Below, piece by piece: positions 30,855 to 39,522 of a stretch of 64,000 nucleotides of DNA (its first letter is position 1; each line of letters starts with the position of its first letter). This DNA comes from Yamadazyma tenuis (lineage: Eukaryota > Ascomycota > Pichiomycetes > Serinales > Debaryomycetaceae): contig NC_089462.1 of assembly GCF_029203305.1 (NCBI RefSeq), positions 1,364,001 to 1,428,000 on the forward strand. The letters run 5' to 3'. Under the pieces are notes generated by a model. It made no database searches. It was not told where the DNA came from and worked only from the letters and a program-made list of their open reading frames with translations. A program made the translations under genes and the position numbers.

Positions 30855-32954
30855 ATGCCCCTGATGACACAATACAACAATCAATTGAAAATCAATAAAG
30901 TCCATACTTCTACCCAAAGAGGGTACAAGTTGGGGTCTACCAATGCCACGTGGAAGAAGCTCAAACAGGTGGCCAATGTCGCTTCTGATGAATCATTTCC
31001 TGTTGTTGATGACGATGAACAGGAAGAACCTATTATCCAACAAGGACCGGCAGGCGAGGTGTTTATTATTTATCCCGTCTCCACCATTGTTGAAGTATGG
31101 TACTGGATTCCACCAGAGGTGGAAGGTGATGTGGTTGCACAGGACTTTAGTGGCGATACGTTGTACTTTTACTCCCAGATTAAGTTGACTCATAATCCCA
31201 AAAACGTGAACTCCAATATCAATAATAGCGAGGAATCATCGCTTAAACCTGTAATCGACTCACTAAGTATTATTGATGGCAGTTTAAGCAAGGGCTACAA
31301 TATTCTAGTGGTGTACAAGTATCCCAAGTTCTCCATCCAAACACGTACTTTACTGGTACTGGAATCAAGTTCCCTGATAATTCAACATTTGAATTTGCCT
31401 GACTTCTTCGTTAATAACCCAGGTACTGAGTTGGTAGTCAAGTGCAATTCTAATTTTGTTGTGGTAAGTAATAATGAAGGGTTCCTATACGTGTTTAATT
31501 GGGATCCGGTGTTGCTGAGGTATGTGAGAGCCAACTCCAACCAGAGCTTGAAAGACTTGAAGAAGTCCACTACCTTGCCTATTTTGAGAAGCTTTAATTT
31601 AGTTTCTCAGGTTTCAGATGATGAGGTATTGTTCAAAACGAGCTGTTCTGACAAGAAGGCAATCTTTGATTTGAATAACAACTGGTTGGTTTATTCCCCC
31701 ACAAAGGTTGAATACAATCAGATTAAAATCAACCAGAACTCTTTTACCCCGGTGAAGTTGCCAACGTCTAAACCTTTATTGAACAAGGTCTTGGAGAACT
31801 TGTCAAACACTGCGTTGGACCTGTTGTTTAGGCTTTCAAAGTTCTCCACCAAGAAATTGAACGAGTACATGAAGAATAGGAACAACCAGGACGTAAGTAT
31901 GAAAGCTGTTGGTAATCCCTTGGCCAAGTTATTGAACCAAACTCTTCATTCTCTCAATGAAACGAAGGCAAGTTTTCAAATCAATGATAATCAAATCATC
32001 AAGATTGTGGATTTGTCCAATGACAAAACCTTGACGATTTTTAAAACTCCAGATGGAATTTCCAACTTGTCATTCAACCCTTACGATTTACAACTTGTCA
32101 ATTCCAACCTAAGGGGCGACAGTTTTTTCATTTGGGATCTCCTTAAACTTCCTGGCGAAGTATCCTTGATGGGGAAATTCTCGAGAGGAAAAACATCCGG
32201 AATTATTGATGATTTTTTTTGGTTTATCAATAATAATGAAGATGACCCACAATTATCAGATGAAATATTAAAGGGAACCAACTCAGGATTTGGGTGTATC
32301 AATTCCAAATCTGGCACTGTCCATTGGTATAATATCAATTATTTGCTTTCTAATTTAAGCAATAACCTTCCCAATTATTTGGGCAAAGAGTTCCCTATTA
32401 ACCTTGAGACTTCCAATAAGGAATTCTTGAATGATTGGATTTTATCGTCTAGCTCTGGAAAGTATAAGCAGTTCTTGAAGGTACCAAATTTGTTGAATTT
32501 GTCTCCCAAGAATCTTTGTGATTTGAATCAACTAGCGATTTTAGACAGTGAGAATAACTTGAAACTTGTTAATCCATTGAATGGTGACAATTGTTTCAAG
32601 TTTGAATTACCAACGTCGATGGTAGACTCAAAATTGGCGAACAGAAGCAAAATTATCTTCAATGATCATTTAAAGAAAAAGGATAATTTGATTCCTTTAT
32701 CACAGATTGAAATTGAAACTTGCAAGCCATTCATGAATCTCACTAACTACAGAAATATTGAGATTTCTTGTTATGACTATCCGGCTGAAGATACAGAAGG
32801 TCGGACTGACTTTGATAATATCTACGAATCTTACTCAACTATGACAAACCACAAAGTTCCAATAAAAAGAATAAAAATAGAAAATACTAAAGAAATGGAT
32901 GAAGAAATTGATTTCATTGATCAGCTAGTTGACGACTTGATTCTCAACGACTGA
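30855..32954 (+). CDS. Beta-propeller-like protein of unknown function
   Basis: A 699-residue protein with no catalytic motif that I recognise. Residues about 60-240 and 370-520 contain strand-rich repeats of WD40-like style: FIIYPVSTIVEVWYWIPPEV, NFVVVSNNEGFLYVFNWDP, GISNLSFNPYDLQLVNSNLRGDSFFIWDLLKLPGEV and GFGCINSKSGTVHWYNINYL. The C-terminus is acidic and basic by turns and probably disordered (EEIDFIDQLVDDLILND). It may be a conserved fungal WD-repeat-type family. S. cerevisiae Gid11 (YLR149C), a GID ubiquitin-ligase substrate receptor of similar size, is a candidate that I cannot confirm from memory. The frame begins at a TTG, so ATG 30855 (or 30864) is the start. Confidence 0.75.
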   Translation: MPLMTQYNNQLKINKVHTSTQRGYKLGSTNATWKKLKQVANVASDESFPVVDDDEQEEPIIQQGPAGEVFIIYPVSTIVEVWYWIPPEVEGDVVAQDFSGDTLYFYSQIKLTHNPKNVNSNINNSEESSLKPVIDSLSIIDGSLSKGYNILVVYKYPKFSIQTRTLLVLESSSLIIQHLNLPDFFVNNPGTELVVKCNSNFVVVSNNEGFLYVFNWDPVLLRYVRANSNQSLKDLKKSTTLPILRSFNLVSQVSDDEVLFKTSCSDKKAIFDLNNNWLVYSPTKVEYNQIKINQNSFTPVKLPTSKPLLNKVLENLSNTALDLLFRLSKFSTKKLNEYMKNRNNQDVSMKAVGNPLAKLLNQTLHSLNETKASFQINDNQIIKIVDLSNDKTLTIFKTPDGISNLSFNPYDLQLVNSNLRGDSFFIWDLLKLPGEVSLMGKFSRGKTSGIIDDFFWFINNNEDDPQLSDEILKGTNSGFGCINSKSGTVHWYNINYLLSNLSNNLPNYLGKEFPINLETSNKEFLNDWILSSSSGKYKQFLKVPNLLNLSPKNLCDLNQLAILDSENNLKLVNPLNGDNCFKFELPTSMVDSKLANRSKIIFNDHLKKKDNLIPLSQIEIETCKPFMNLTNYRNIEISCYDYPAEDTEGRTDFDNIYESYSTMTNHKVPIKRIKIENTKEMDEEIDFIDQLVDDLILND

Positions 32955-33097
32955 TCATTATTTATGTTAATGTATCAAATTTACGACCTTGAAGTCTAAT
33001 TATCACCAATAGTTTAACTGCAATAATCGCCATAACTACTACAAGCTCTTACAGTTTCTTCGTCTCCTGATACAGGGGGTGTTTTTGTTGCAGATCT

Positions 33098-33170
33098 GCC
33101 TGCGTGGCGTAATGGTTAGCGCATTTGACTTCTAATCAAAAGATTCCGGGTTCGAGTCCCGGCGTGGGTT
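33098..33170 (+). tRNA. tRNA-Arg(UCU), no intron
   Basis: A 73-nt cloverleaf. Acceptor arms are GCCTGCG and CGTGGGT (three G-U pairs), D-stem GCG/CGC, anticodon arm TTTGA-CTTCTAA-TCAAA with anticodon TCT, and T arm CCGGG-TTCGAGT-CCCGG. Box A and box B are well formed. It ends only 7 nt before tRNA-Phe, with no oligo-T between, so both probably share one RNA polymerase III transcript. Confidence 0.95.
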
Positions 33171-33177
33171 TGGTGAT

Positions 33178-33270
33178 GCGGATTTAGCTCAGTTGGGAGA
33201 GCGTCAGACTGAAGTTATACTTTAGTCCCAGTTAATCTGAAGGTCCTGTGTTCGATCCACAGAATTCGCA
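33178..33270 (+). tRNA. tRNA-Phe(GAA) with a 20-nt intron
   Basis: The cloverleaf starts GCGGATTTAGCTCAG and ends TTCGATCCACAGAATTCGCA, nearly identical to S. cerevisiae tRNA-Phe. Anticodon GAA is at 33211-33213. The intron occupies 33215-33234 in the standard position after nucleotide 37, giving a 73-nt mature tRNA. The intron requires the Sen2/15/34/54 endonuclease, whose Sen15 subunit is also encoded in this window. T6 at 33273-33278 is the terminator. Confidence 0.97.
33215..33234 (+). other. tRNA-Phe intron
   Basis: A 20-nt intron after G37. Removing it restores the loop C-T-GAA-G-A between stems TCAGA and TCTGA. Confidence 0.92.
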
Positions 33271-33272
33271 TA

Positions 33273-33278
33273 TTTTTT
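33273..33278 (+). terminator. RNA polymerase III terminator of the tRNA pair
   Basis: Six T residues, 2 nt after the tRNA-Phe discriminator base. This is the first T run of four or more after the tRNA-Arg start that lies outside the tRNAs. Confidence 0.85.
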
Positions 33279-33332
33279 GGCTTAGAATACTTCTAGCGTA
33301 ATAATTGTTCATTAAAAGGTATATAGAAGATA

Positions 33333-34334
33333 TCATGAAGTCTTGTCATCAATATTCTCTTTAACAAATGTCCGTAATTGAGAAAAACTCTTTAAATAGT
33401 GGTTCAAACTATCCTCATTGACCACCAAGCGGAAGTTACATAAGAACAAGAACCCTACTTCGATTTTGAAGAGTTCCTTCTGAGAAACACCTCCAACAGT
33501 CGCAAATGTCTTTTGTTTTTGGTAAATATCTTCAAGGATCTTTGTCAGACACCTAATCAGAGCCAATATAAGCCTGTAAACGTTACAAGGAGTCAACACG
33601 ATTATCTTATGAAGAAATGCCAATTTATACACCAAGAAGGCAGCATGGATGTAGCAGGAAACTGAAATGGCAGAAGAATATGTTCTTATTCTTTGAAGAA
33701 ATTGCTCAATAGACAATTTGGGTGGGGCTACCAAGTCAAACACCTTAACAACAAGTTTATTTTGACTCTTGACCATGGGATCTTGGTAGTATGTGATCTC
33801 TGATTTGACGTCCTGGAAGTCAACATAGTTAGATAACGTCAAATTAGTTGTATCTATTAAGTGTTGGAGGTCTATGACTTCAATGTCCTCATTGTCAGTC
33901 GAATCTACAAGTGAGTCCGGGGTAGTTTCCTTAAGAACTGCATCATAATCTCCTCCGACGTGGTTGTTGGTGCTGGAATCAACTTTCATGATCTTGGAAG
34001 GTGGAGGGCTGGGAGTTGGAGATGTTCGTACTTTGATATCTGATTCAAGCGAATCTACGCTGGGGTTGAGCAACTTGAGGTCCACTTCACTTTGTTGCAA
34101 CAGTCGAGCTCGAAACTGCTCAAACAATTCTGGGTCACTCTGAAGTTTCATTATATCTTCCAAAGTGTACAAAAGCACTGCTATGGCTTCACATGCAAAA
34201 AACTTGTTAATGTCTTTTGTATTGCCGTCAATGTCAATAACCAAGTCGTGAATGTTAACGTCGCTGATTTCCTTGGGTTCGTCCACAAACGTCTCCTGGG
34301 GCATTTTCAACGGAATCTCGTGGGTGTCTGACAT
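33333..34334 (-). CDS. Pho85-type cyclin (Pho80/Pcl6/Pcl7 group)
   Basis: A 333-residue protein with a C-terminal cyclin box of the Pho80 family (about residues 205-320). Typical blocks are LSIEQFLQRIRTYSSAISVSCYIHAAFLVYKLAF, LTPCNVYRLILALIRCLTKILEDIYQ and VGGVSQKELFKIEVGFLFLCNFRLVVN, the last being the hallmark ..VGG(V/I)...E....E..FL..(L/C)(D/N)F.L. segment. An earlier helix pair (about residues 40-80) and an acidic/Pro linker precede it. It would activate Pho85 kinase in phosphate or glycogen control. The length (333) lies between Pcl7 and Pcl6. The ATG at 34334 starts the protein; the 59 codons upstream of it in frame look untranslated. Confidence 0.85.
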   Translation of the reverse strand: MSDTHEIPLKMPQETFVDEPKEISDVNIHDLVIDIDGNTKDINKFFACEAIAVLLYTLEDIMKLQSDPELFEQFRARLLQQSEVDLKLLNPSVDSLESDIKVRTSPTPSPPPSKIMKVDSSTNNHVGGDYDAVLKETTPDSLVDSTDNEDIEVIDLQHLIDTTNLTLSNYVDFQDVKSEITYYQDPMVKSQNKLVVKVFDLVAPPKLSIEQFLQRIRTYSSAISVSCYIHAAFLVYKLAFLHKIIVLTPCNVYRLILALIRCLTKILEDIYQKQKTFATVGGVSQKELFKIEVGFLFLCNFRLVVNEDSLNHYLKSFSQLRTFVKENIDDKTS

Positions 34335-34535
34335 GGTTATGGAGAGTTCAAGGCGTTTATGGTTGCGATGTAAAATATTTTTGGTTAAACAAGTCAGGGA
34401 AAAAACGTAACATTGCAACTGTTTCTGCGCATGTAGATTATCGCGTGGGAGCGCGACCCCAAGTCTAGCCATACCCCGGTAATTGAACAAGAGTCTTATC
34501 TTACTGTGCATTAGATACTATATGCGATTAATTTC

Positions 34536-37500
34536 TTAACGATGCTGTCTCTTACCAAAAGCATTGTGGTTATCCTCACTGGCTGATAATGCTCTCTTGT
34601 TTCCAGATTTGGAAAAGTACTCCTTTTTACGTTCCTTTTGCTTCTCTTTCTTTGCTTCTTCACGCTTTGCAATCTCCTTAAGCCTGTCTTTAAACTTCAC
34701 ATCCTTCTTGGTCTTTCTCTTGGTTTCCTTCTCTTTCCTCACAGTTGCAATTTTTTGCATCAAGTCACGAGCCTTCTTCTCTTCACCTCCCAACACCACC
34801 GCTCTCTTACTCATATAGGTTTTCTTGCTCTGAGGCTTCATTTCATGAATTTGAGACTTAAAAGGCAAGGCACTCTTAATAGATTTGGGAACTCTCAAGG
34901 GGTTGAACTTTCTCTCTTGTCTATCAATCTTTTTGTAGGCTGAATCTGCATTCATAGGAGTAGCAATATCTCTCTCGGCTCTGACCTGTCCAGTCAATTT
35001 CATTCCTCTCCATTCGGAATGGTTTCTTAACAATAAGGAAGTAACCGGGTTATAAAAGTGCTTGATGTTCACAGGATACCAGGTCTTCAAGAAAATGGTA
35101 TCGGACATTAAGATTTTGTCTTCAAAAGTGGCTCTGAAATGTCCTTCGGGTTTTGATAATGCTCTTTTGATTTCACCTCTGATTCCCGAAACAGTACGAA
35201 GAGAAGCACCTTCGAACTTGGCCACTTCCAACGAGTTGGCAAACATGTCTTTGATGAATGCCGTATTTCTGAATATCTTGTAGGCATGTCCAATTAATTT
35301 CAATTTCTTGACAATCTCCACCGTAGAATTCAACTCTTCAACCACACCAGTGGCAGCAATCCTGAACGACCCGGTGGTACTTTCGTTATCCACCAAATTG
35401 AAACCCACAAACGTGGTATTAGGAGCGACTAAAGGTCCGTAGAATGATGCAAAACAGTAGGCGTGTTCTGGTGTATACTTCAACATTCTGTTACGAGTTC
35501 TCGAATCTGAAGTGGTGTAGATAGGAATGGTTTGGAATCTTCTCCAACCAAGCGACAAAATCAAAGGATCTGACGACTTCAAGATTTTCTTGTGCCAACG
35601 GTGTCTTCTAATTCTGACGCTCATGACTCCAAATCTTGATTCGGTAGCCAATAACCCTCCCAAAACAATTGGATAACTGGGATCCAAGTTATTGACAAAC
35701 TCACAAGGTATTTTCTCAAACACAAGTTTAACATACGATCCAGCTTTGTAACCTTCAACCCTGAGTCTGGTGGCTTCGTCCATTTGGGAAAACTCAGCTT
35801 TGTTGATTTCCAATTGCTTGGCCATCTTGTTCTTTTGCATATCGTACCAAGTATCAGCTTCGGTTCTTCCTTCTGGATCATCAGCTCCGAACCCTTCACC
35901 TTCTTCGGCTTCAAATTGCAATTTCAACTTGGCCTTTTGTTCGGCATTAAGCTGCCTCTGCTCTTCAATAGTTAATTCCTCTGGCTTCTCATTATCTTCC
36001 TCAGCTTCGAAGTCTGCAAAATCGTCGTTAGAGTTATCGGACTCCTCTTCATTATCATGGTCGTCGTTATCCTCTTCGACATCATCAGCTTCCAAGTCTT
36101 CGAAATCCCCATATGCCTCTTCATCTTCTTCATCCTCGTTCCCATTTTTCTTATCGTCATCCAACTTTGGAGCTAACCAAAACTTAGACTTCAAGATACG
36201 GTAACCATTTTCGTACTCGTCGTCACTGTCATCTATTCTAGAAGCATCAAACTTGTCCTTCAATTGTTCAAGAGAAGGATATTGGTAGTTTTCCTCGACA
36301 TCTTTTACGACACTGATATCTTTTTTCTTGAAGAAATCTTCATCATCTTCTTCGATATCTTCTTCACTTTCATCATCTACACTTTGCTGTTTCCATCTTC
36401 TAATAGCTTCAGCTGGTTCAATGTTTGACAAATAAAGCAACTTGTTTATATCCCACTTTCTTTGAATACTGCCTTGTAACTTTTTCGCCGTACTTCTATA
36501 GTAGTCTCCTGCATCATCCGACGACAATTGTGAGTCTTCAGCCAATTCAACTTCGTCTTCGTTATATCTGTTGTCAAAGTCAAACTTAATCATTTTTGGT
36601 TGGCCTTCTTCATCTGAATAGTTATCTTCATCTTCACCATCAGAAAGGTCTTCACCTTCATCTGCTTCTTGTACAGACTTTCCATAAATTCGAGGTCTTC
36701 TTAAAGACTTTCTTCCAGAGTCTTTTACCACTTCCTCTTCTTCTTCCACTTCTTCGAGTTCCAGGTCTGACTCTACTTCTTTGATTTGTTTGGAGGAGGA
36801 GAATAACTGTAAACCAGGTCCTTGTTCAAACCTTTCAGTCATTGTCTGTTGAACCTCTTGTAAATCGGTAACTAATCGTTCACCTTCACCCATGTCCTCA
36901 GACTTTTTGAAGCTCTCATTGTCTCCCATGTCAATGTAAACGGCATCTTTATCAACAAGAACACCACCCACATCAGACATTGGAGCATAAATAATCTTCT
37001 GTTTATCCTCCAATCTCTTTCTTCTTCTGATAGTCTTAGCTACTGGTTCACCATTTTCAGCCATTTGTTTAGCTTTTTCCCTCTCAATCTCCTCGAGCTT
37101 TTGTTCAAAATAAGGTGTAGGACAAGGATCCGGTAACTTTTCTACCAGACTGACGTGATAGTCTCCCATCCCAGCAATATGGATATGTGCGTTTGAAGCT
37201 GGTAAGGGGGTCCCATGCAAATAACCATAAATGGCCACTTTCCTGTCACATTTTGGATGCTCAGCGATTTCTTGAGGATGGGTCAAGTCAGTGATTCTAT
37301 CAGCCAATAAGTAAGGATGTTCGTTTCTCCATTTCAAAGGCCTGAACTTCATCACAGAAATAAATCTGGTCAAGTTGAGGATTTCTCTATCAGGATATCT
37401 TCCGTTTAAAACACCAGACAAGTAAAACAACTTGGCACCTTGATACACTTCTGTCCAAAATCTGTTTTTCAATCTTTTCTTGGACTGTCTCAATGTAGAA

Positions 37501-38045
37501 GGAGACTTGAACAAGTCTAAATGGGTGGAGACACCAAGAACTCTAGGCATACCATGGTGCTGAGCGATATTCAAGAACTCCATCGTCTCCATCTCCAATC
37601 CAAAATTCCCATCGATCATTAATAATACCAAGTCGGCGATTTTGGCAGAATCTACCATAGAATTCATGTCATTGCTGACTTCTATGAAGGTGAGTCTTCT
37701 TCTCTTTCCACTGACAACAGTTACAGGACCTTTAACTTCGGTTAAGGTGGTTTTGGCAAGCCTTTTCACTAACGACTTGATCAATGTGGTTTTTCCGGTT
37801 CCAGGAGGACCAACGACCGCAACAATAATTGGAGGTGGGTCGTCGTCGGGAGTTCTGTCGACCATAGGAACATGCAATCTTTTCTCGTTCACATCTTGGG
37901 ATCTCATAGCCATTCTCTGTAGCTTTCCGGGAGCATTAACAGCAAATGCCTTAGCATTCTGGCCATTCATGTGCAACTTCTTCTTGGCAGTGTTCTTTCG
38001 ACCATCACCTCGGTGTGGCTTGTTTGACTGTTGCGTGGAGTCCAT
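34536..38045 (-). CDS. BMS1: Bms1, GTPase of the small-subunit processome
   Basis: A 1169-residue nucleolar GTPase that works with Rcl1 in early 18S rRNA processing. The N-terminal basic region is followed by the G domain with P-loop [13 protein letters not shown] (about residues 79-91). The AARP2CN domain is near [20 protein letters not shown] long acidic middle (about 390-700) contains Asp/Glu runs. The C-terminal ribosome-biogenesis domain includes [26 protein letters not shown] and [21 protein letters not shown] basic coiled tail ([22 protein letters not shown]) ends the protein. Length agrees with S. cerevisiae Bms1 (1183). PAC and RRPE elements lie within 90 nt upstream in the narrow divergent promoter. 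Confidence 0.98.
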   Translation of the reverse strand: MDSTQQSNKPHRGDGRKNTAKKKLHMNGQNAKAFAVNAPGKLQRMAMRSQDVNEKRLHVPMVDRTPDDDPPPIIVAVVGPPGTGKTTLIKSLVKRLAKTTLTEVKGPVTVVSGKRRRLTFIEVSNDMNSMVDSAKIADLVLLMIDGNFGLEMETMEFLNIAQHHGMPRVLGVSTHLDLFKSPSTLRQSKKRLKNRFWTEVYQGAKLFYLSGVLNGRYPDREILNLTRFISVMKFRPLKWRNEHPYLLADRITDLTHPQEIAEHPKCDRKVAIYGYLHGTPLPASNAHIHIAGMGDYHVSLVEKLPDPCPTPYFEQKLEEIEREKAKQMAENGEPVAKTIRRRKRLEDKQKIIYAPMSDVGGVLVDKDAVYIDMGDNESFKKSEDMGEGERLVTDLQEVQQTMTERFEQGPGLQLFSSSKQIKEVESDLELEEVEEEEEVVKDSGRKSLRRPRIYGKSVQEADEGEDLSDGEDEDNYSDEEGQPKMIKFDFDNRYNEDEVELAEDSQLSSDDAGDYYRSTAKKLQGSIQRKWDINKLLYLSNIEPAEAIRRWKQQSVDDESEEDIEEDDEDFFKKKDISVVKDVEENYQYPSLEQLKDKFDASRIDDSDDEYENGYRILKSKFWLAPKLDDDKKNGNEDEEDEEAYGDFEDLEADDVEEDNDDHDNEEESDNSNDDFADFEAEEDNEKPEELTIEEQRQLNAEQKAKLKLQFEAEEGEGFGADDPEGRTEADTWYDMQKNKMAKQLEINKAEFSQMDEATRLRVEGYKAGSYVKLVFEKIPCEFVNNLDPSYPIVLGGLLATESRFGVMSVRIRRHRWHKKILKSSDPLILSLGWRRFQTIPIYTTSDSRTRNRMLKYTPEHAYCFASFYGPLVAPNTTFVGFNLVDNESTTGSFRIAATGVVEELNSTVEIVKKLKLIGHAYKIFRNTAFIKDMFANSLEVAKFEGASLRTVSGIRGEIKRALSKPEGHFRATFEDKILMSDTIFLKTWYPVNIKHFYNPVTSLLLRNHSEWRGMKLTGQVRAERDIATPMNADSAYKKIDRQERKFNPLRVPKSIKSALPFKSQIHEMKPQSKKTYMSKRAVVLGGEEKKARDLMQKIATVRKEKETKRKTKKDVKFKDRLKEIAKREEAKKEKQKERKKEYFSKSGNKRALSASEDNHNAFGKRQHR

Positions 38046-38075
38046 TTTTTTGGTCCGTTCAAATCAAGTGGAAAT

Positions 38076-38083
38076 GCGATGAG
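38076..38083 (+). promoter_or_regulatory. PAC core in the BMS1 divergent promoter
   Basis: GCGATGAG, 31 nt upstream of the BMS1 start on the opposite strand. PAC works in either orientation. A near-copy (GCGATG on the minus strand) lies at about 38115-38120. Confidence 0.6.
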
Positions 38084-38122
38084 CGATAGATTAAATTTGT
38101 TAGTCTTCTCTGCGCATCGCAC

Positions 38123-38133
38123 TGAAAAAATTT
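38123..38133 (+). promoter_or_regulatory. RRPE-like element in the BMS1 divergent promoter
   Basis: TGAAAAAATTT, the RRPE consensus with one extra A, lies 40 nt from the PAC core and 78 nt from the BMS1 ATG. The PAC plus RRPE pair is the signature of ribosome-biogenesis promoters. Confidence 0.6.
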
Positions 38134-38191
38134 GTGTAGATGTATTTTGCCTGTGCGCTTTTGTACTTTTGGCTGCCAAACGGTTTGTGCC

Positions 38192-39433
38192 ATGCTTTTG
38201 TTCAGATTCTTATTCGCTTGGTTATCTTTTGTGGGTTTTGGGGTAAGTGACAAGATATGTGGAGGACTGACGCTCATACCTTTTTCAGGATTTAAGATTG
38301 TCCGTCAATACAAGCTATCAATTTCTGGAATGAAGCCCTCGTCCCAGCAGTTTATAAGCTTAGTTCATTGTTCAGCAGGTAAAGCCGACTATCAAAAGAC
38401 CATCAAAGTGGACTCAATTACACAGATTGATTGGAAGAAGCCATTTTGCATTTACAAGCCCAGATTGGGATCTTATAATCCCGATCATCCACATGATACC
38501 GTGAGAAACTTGGCTGCAAAAATGATGCCTGGAGGTTTGAACACACTGATGGAAACACAAACACTGGCTTCTACTACAGGAACAGTATTTGGATACCTCA
38601 GAGACAAGTTTGACAAGATCCTAGAGAGAGTCACTGGTAATAACAAGATTGTTCAGTATACGGGAGAGAGAACAAACAGACATATTCAAGATATAGAGGG
38701 AGCTACCCTTCAAGCATCTATGGAGTGGGAGTCTCGCAACCTTGTTTGTTACAAGTTAGCAAGACGTCGAAAGTACTCAAAACTAGACTTGAGCTTTTAT
38801 GTACCCCTGACATTTGTTGGAGGTCTCTTTGAATGTGGAGTGTCGCCTGAGCAGAAGAGAAAGATGTTCCAGGAGTTCAAGATGCCAAATACCGTTCGAA
38901 GCTTTGACGTTGAATGTGAGCCTGAAATATCCCGGCCTTTGATGCCTTTGATTGCAGACTACAGCACGAACCAATGGTGGGATGTTAGTAAGAATATATT
39001 CAGTCCTTCTGCATTTCAGAATATTCCATACTTGACAACTTCAGATCGATTTGATTTGAGATTTTCTGTTTATGGATCACCAGACACATCCTCAGCTAAC
39101 TGGGCATCCAAAATCAGGGTCAACGAAGATTATGACTATAGTGGCTTGGATCCACATCTATTTTCGGAAGTGGTAGCATCAACTTCAGATTTCATTTTTA
39201 AGGCTTTAAAACCCATTGATTTTACTACTTTGATCAAGCAAAATGAGGAGTTGACAAACTATAAAATTGCCGGAAAGCCAATAGCTGAAAGTGACCTTAT
39301 CATCAATGCCTTAAAGAAATTAAATTTGGATCAAAAAATGGGGATTTTACTTAGTCTTCAGCCTTCCAAATTTCTTGAAATCCTTCAAAGATTGCAGAAC
39401 AAATGGGATTCTTTATTCAAGCATGATGAGTAA
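38192..39433 (+). CDS. Conserved-looking protein of unknown function; N-terminus uncertain
   Basis: From the ATG at 38192 this is a 413-residue unspliced reading. I do not recognise the family. The body is globular, with no membrane helix after the N-terminus. It includes DTVRNLAAKMMPGG, QYTGERTNRHIQDIEGATLQASMEWESRNLVCYKLARRRKYSKLDLSFYVPLTF-type strands (in shorter stretches) and a C-terminal helical part (ALKKLNLDQKMGILLSLQPSKFLEILQRLQNKW). The N-terminus MLLFRFLFAWLSFVGFG is hydrophobic, like a signal or import sequence. An alternative is a two-exon gene starting at 38140 with a 46-nt intron at 38243-38288. A third option is a start at 38330. It is divergent from BMS1 and shares its promoter. 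Confidence 0.7.
   Translation: MLLFRFLFAWLSFVGFGVSDKICGGLTLIPFSGFKIVRQYKLSISGMKPSSQQFISLVHCSAGKADYQKTIKVDSITQIDWKKPFCIYKPRLGSYNPDHPHDTVRNLAAKMMPGGLNTLMETQTLASTTGTVFGYLRDKFDKILERVTGNNKIVQYTGERTNRHIQDIEGATLQASMEWESRNLVCYKLARRRKYSKLDLSFYVPLTFVGGLFECGVSPEQKRKMFQEFKMPNTVRSFDVECEPEISRPLMPLIADYSTNQWWDVSKNIFSPSAFQNIPYLTTSDRFDLRFSVYGSPDTSSANWASKIRVNEDYDYSGLDPHLFSEVVASTSDFIFKALKPIDFTTLIKQNEELTNYKIAGKPIAESDLIINALKKLNLDQKMGILLSLQPSKFLEILQRLQNKWDSLFKHDE
38243..38288 (+). other. Candidate 46-nt intron near the 5' end of the unknown gene
   Basis: Donor GTAAGT at 38243, branch-like CTGAC at about 38267-38271 and a pyrimidine-rich stretch ending CAG at 38288. Removing 46 nt joins the main frame to a different upstream frame that starts with ATG at 38140. 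Both spliced and unspliced readings are therefore open. Confidence 0.4.
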
Positions 39434-39522
39434 GGTATATAATTCAGGAGAGATGAGACACAAACAAACCTTCCATTTATTTAAGAGCCTAATATACAAA
39501 TTAATTAAGAAGTGGGTATAAA

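Noticed and set aside
33098..33170. Reading the first tRNA as another isotype
   Set aside because: The 7-base anticodon loop is CTTCTAA with T33 directly before TCT, which fixes anticodon UCU (Arg).
34335..34511. 59-residue N-terminal extension of the Pho85-type cyclin
   Set aside because: It begins at an upstream ATG, but the added sequence is unlike the family, and ATG 34334 has a better context.
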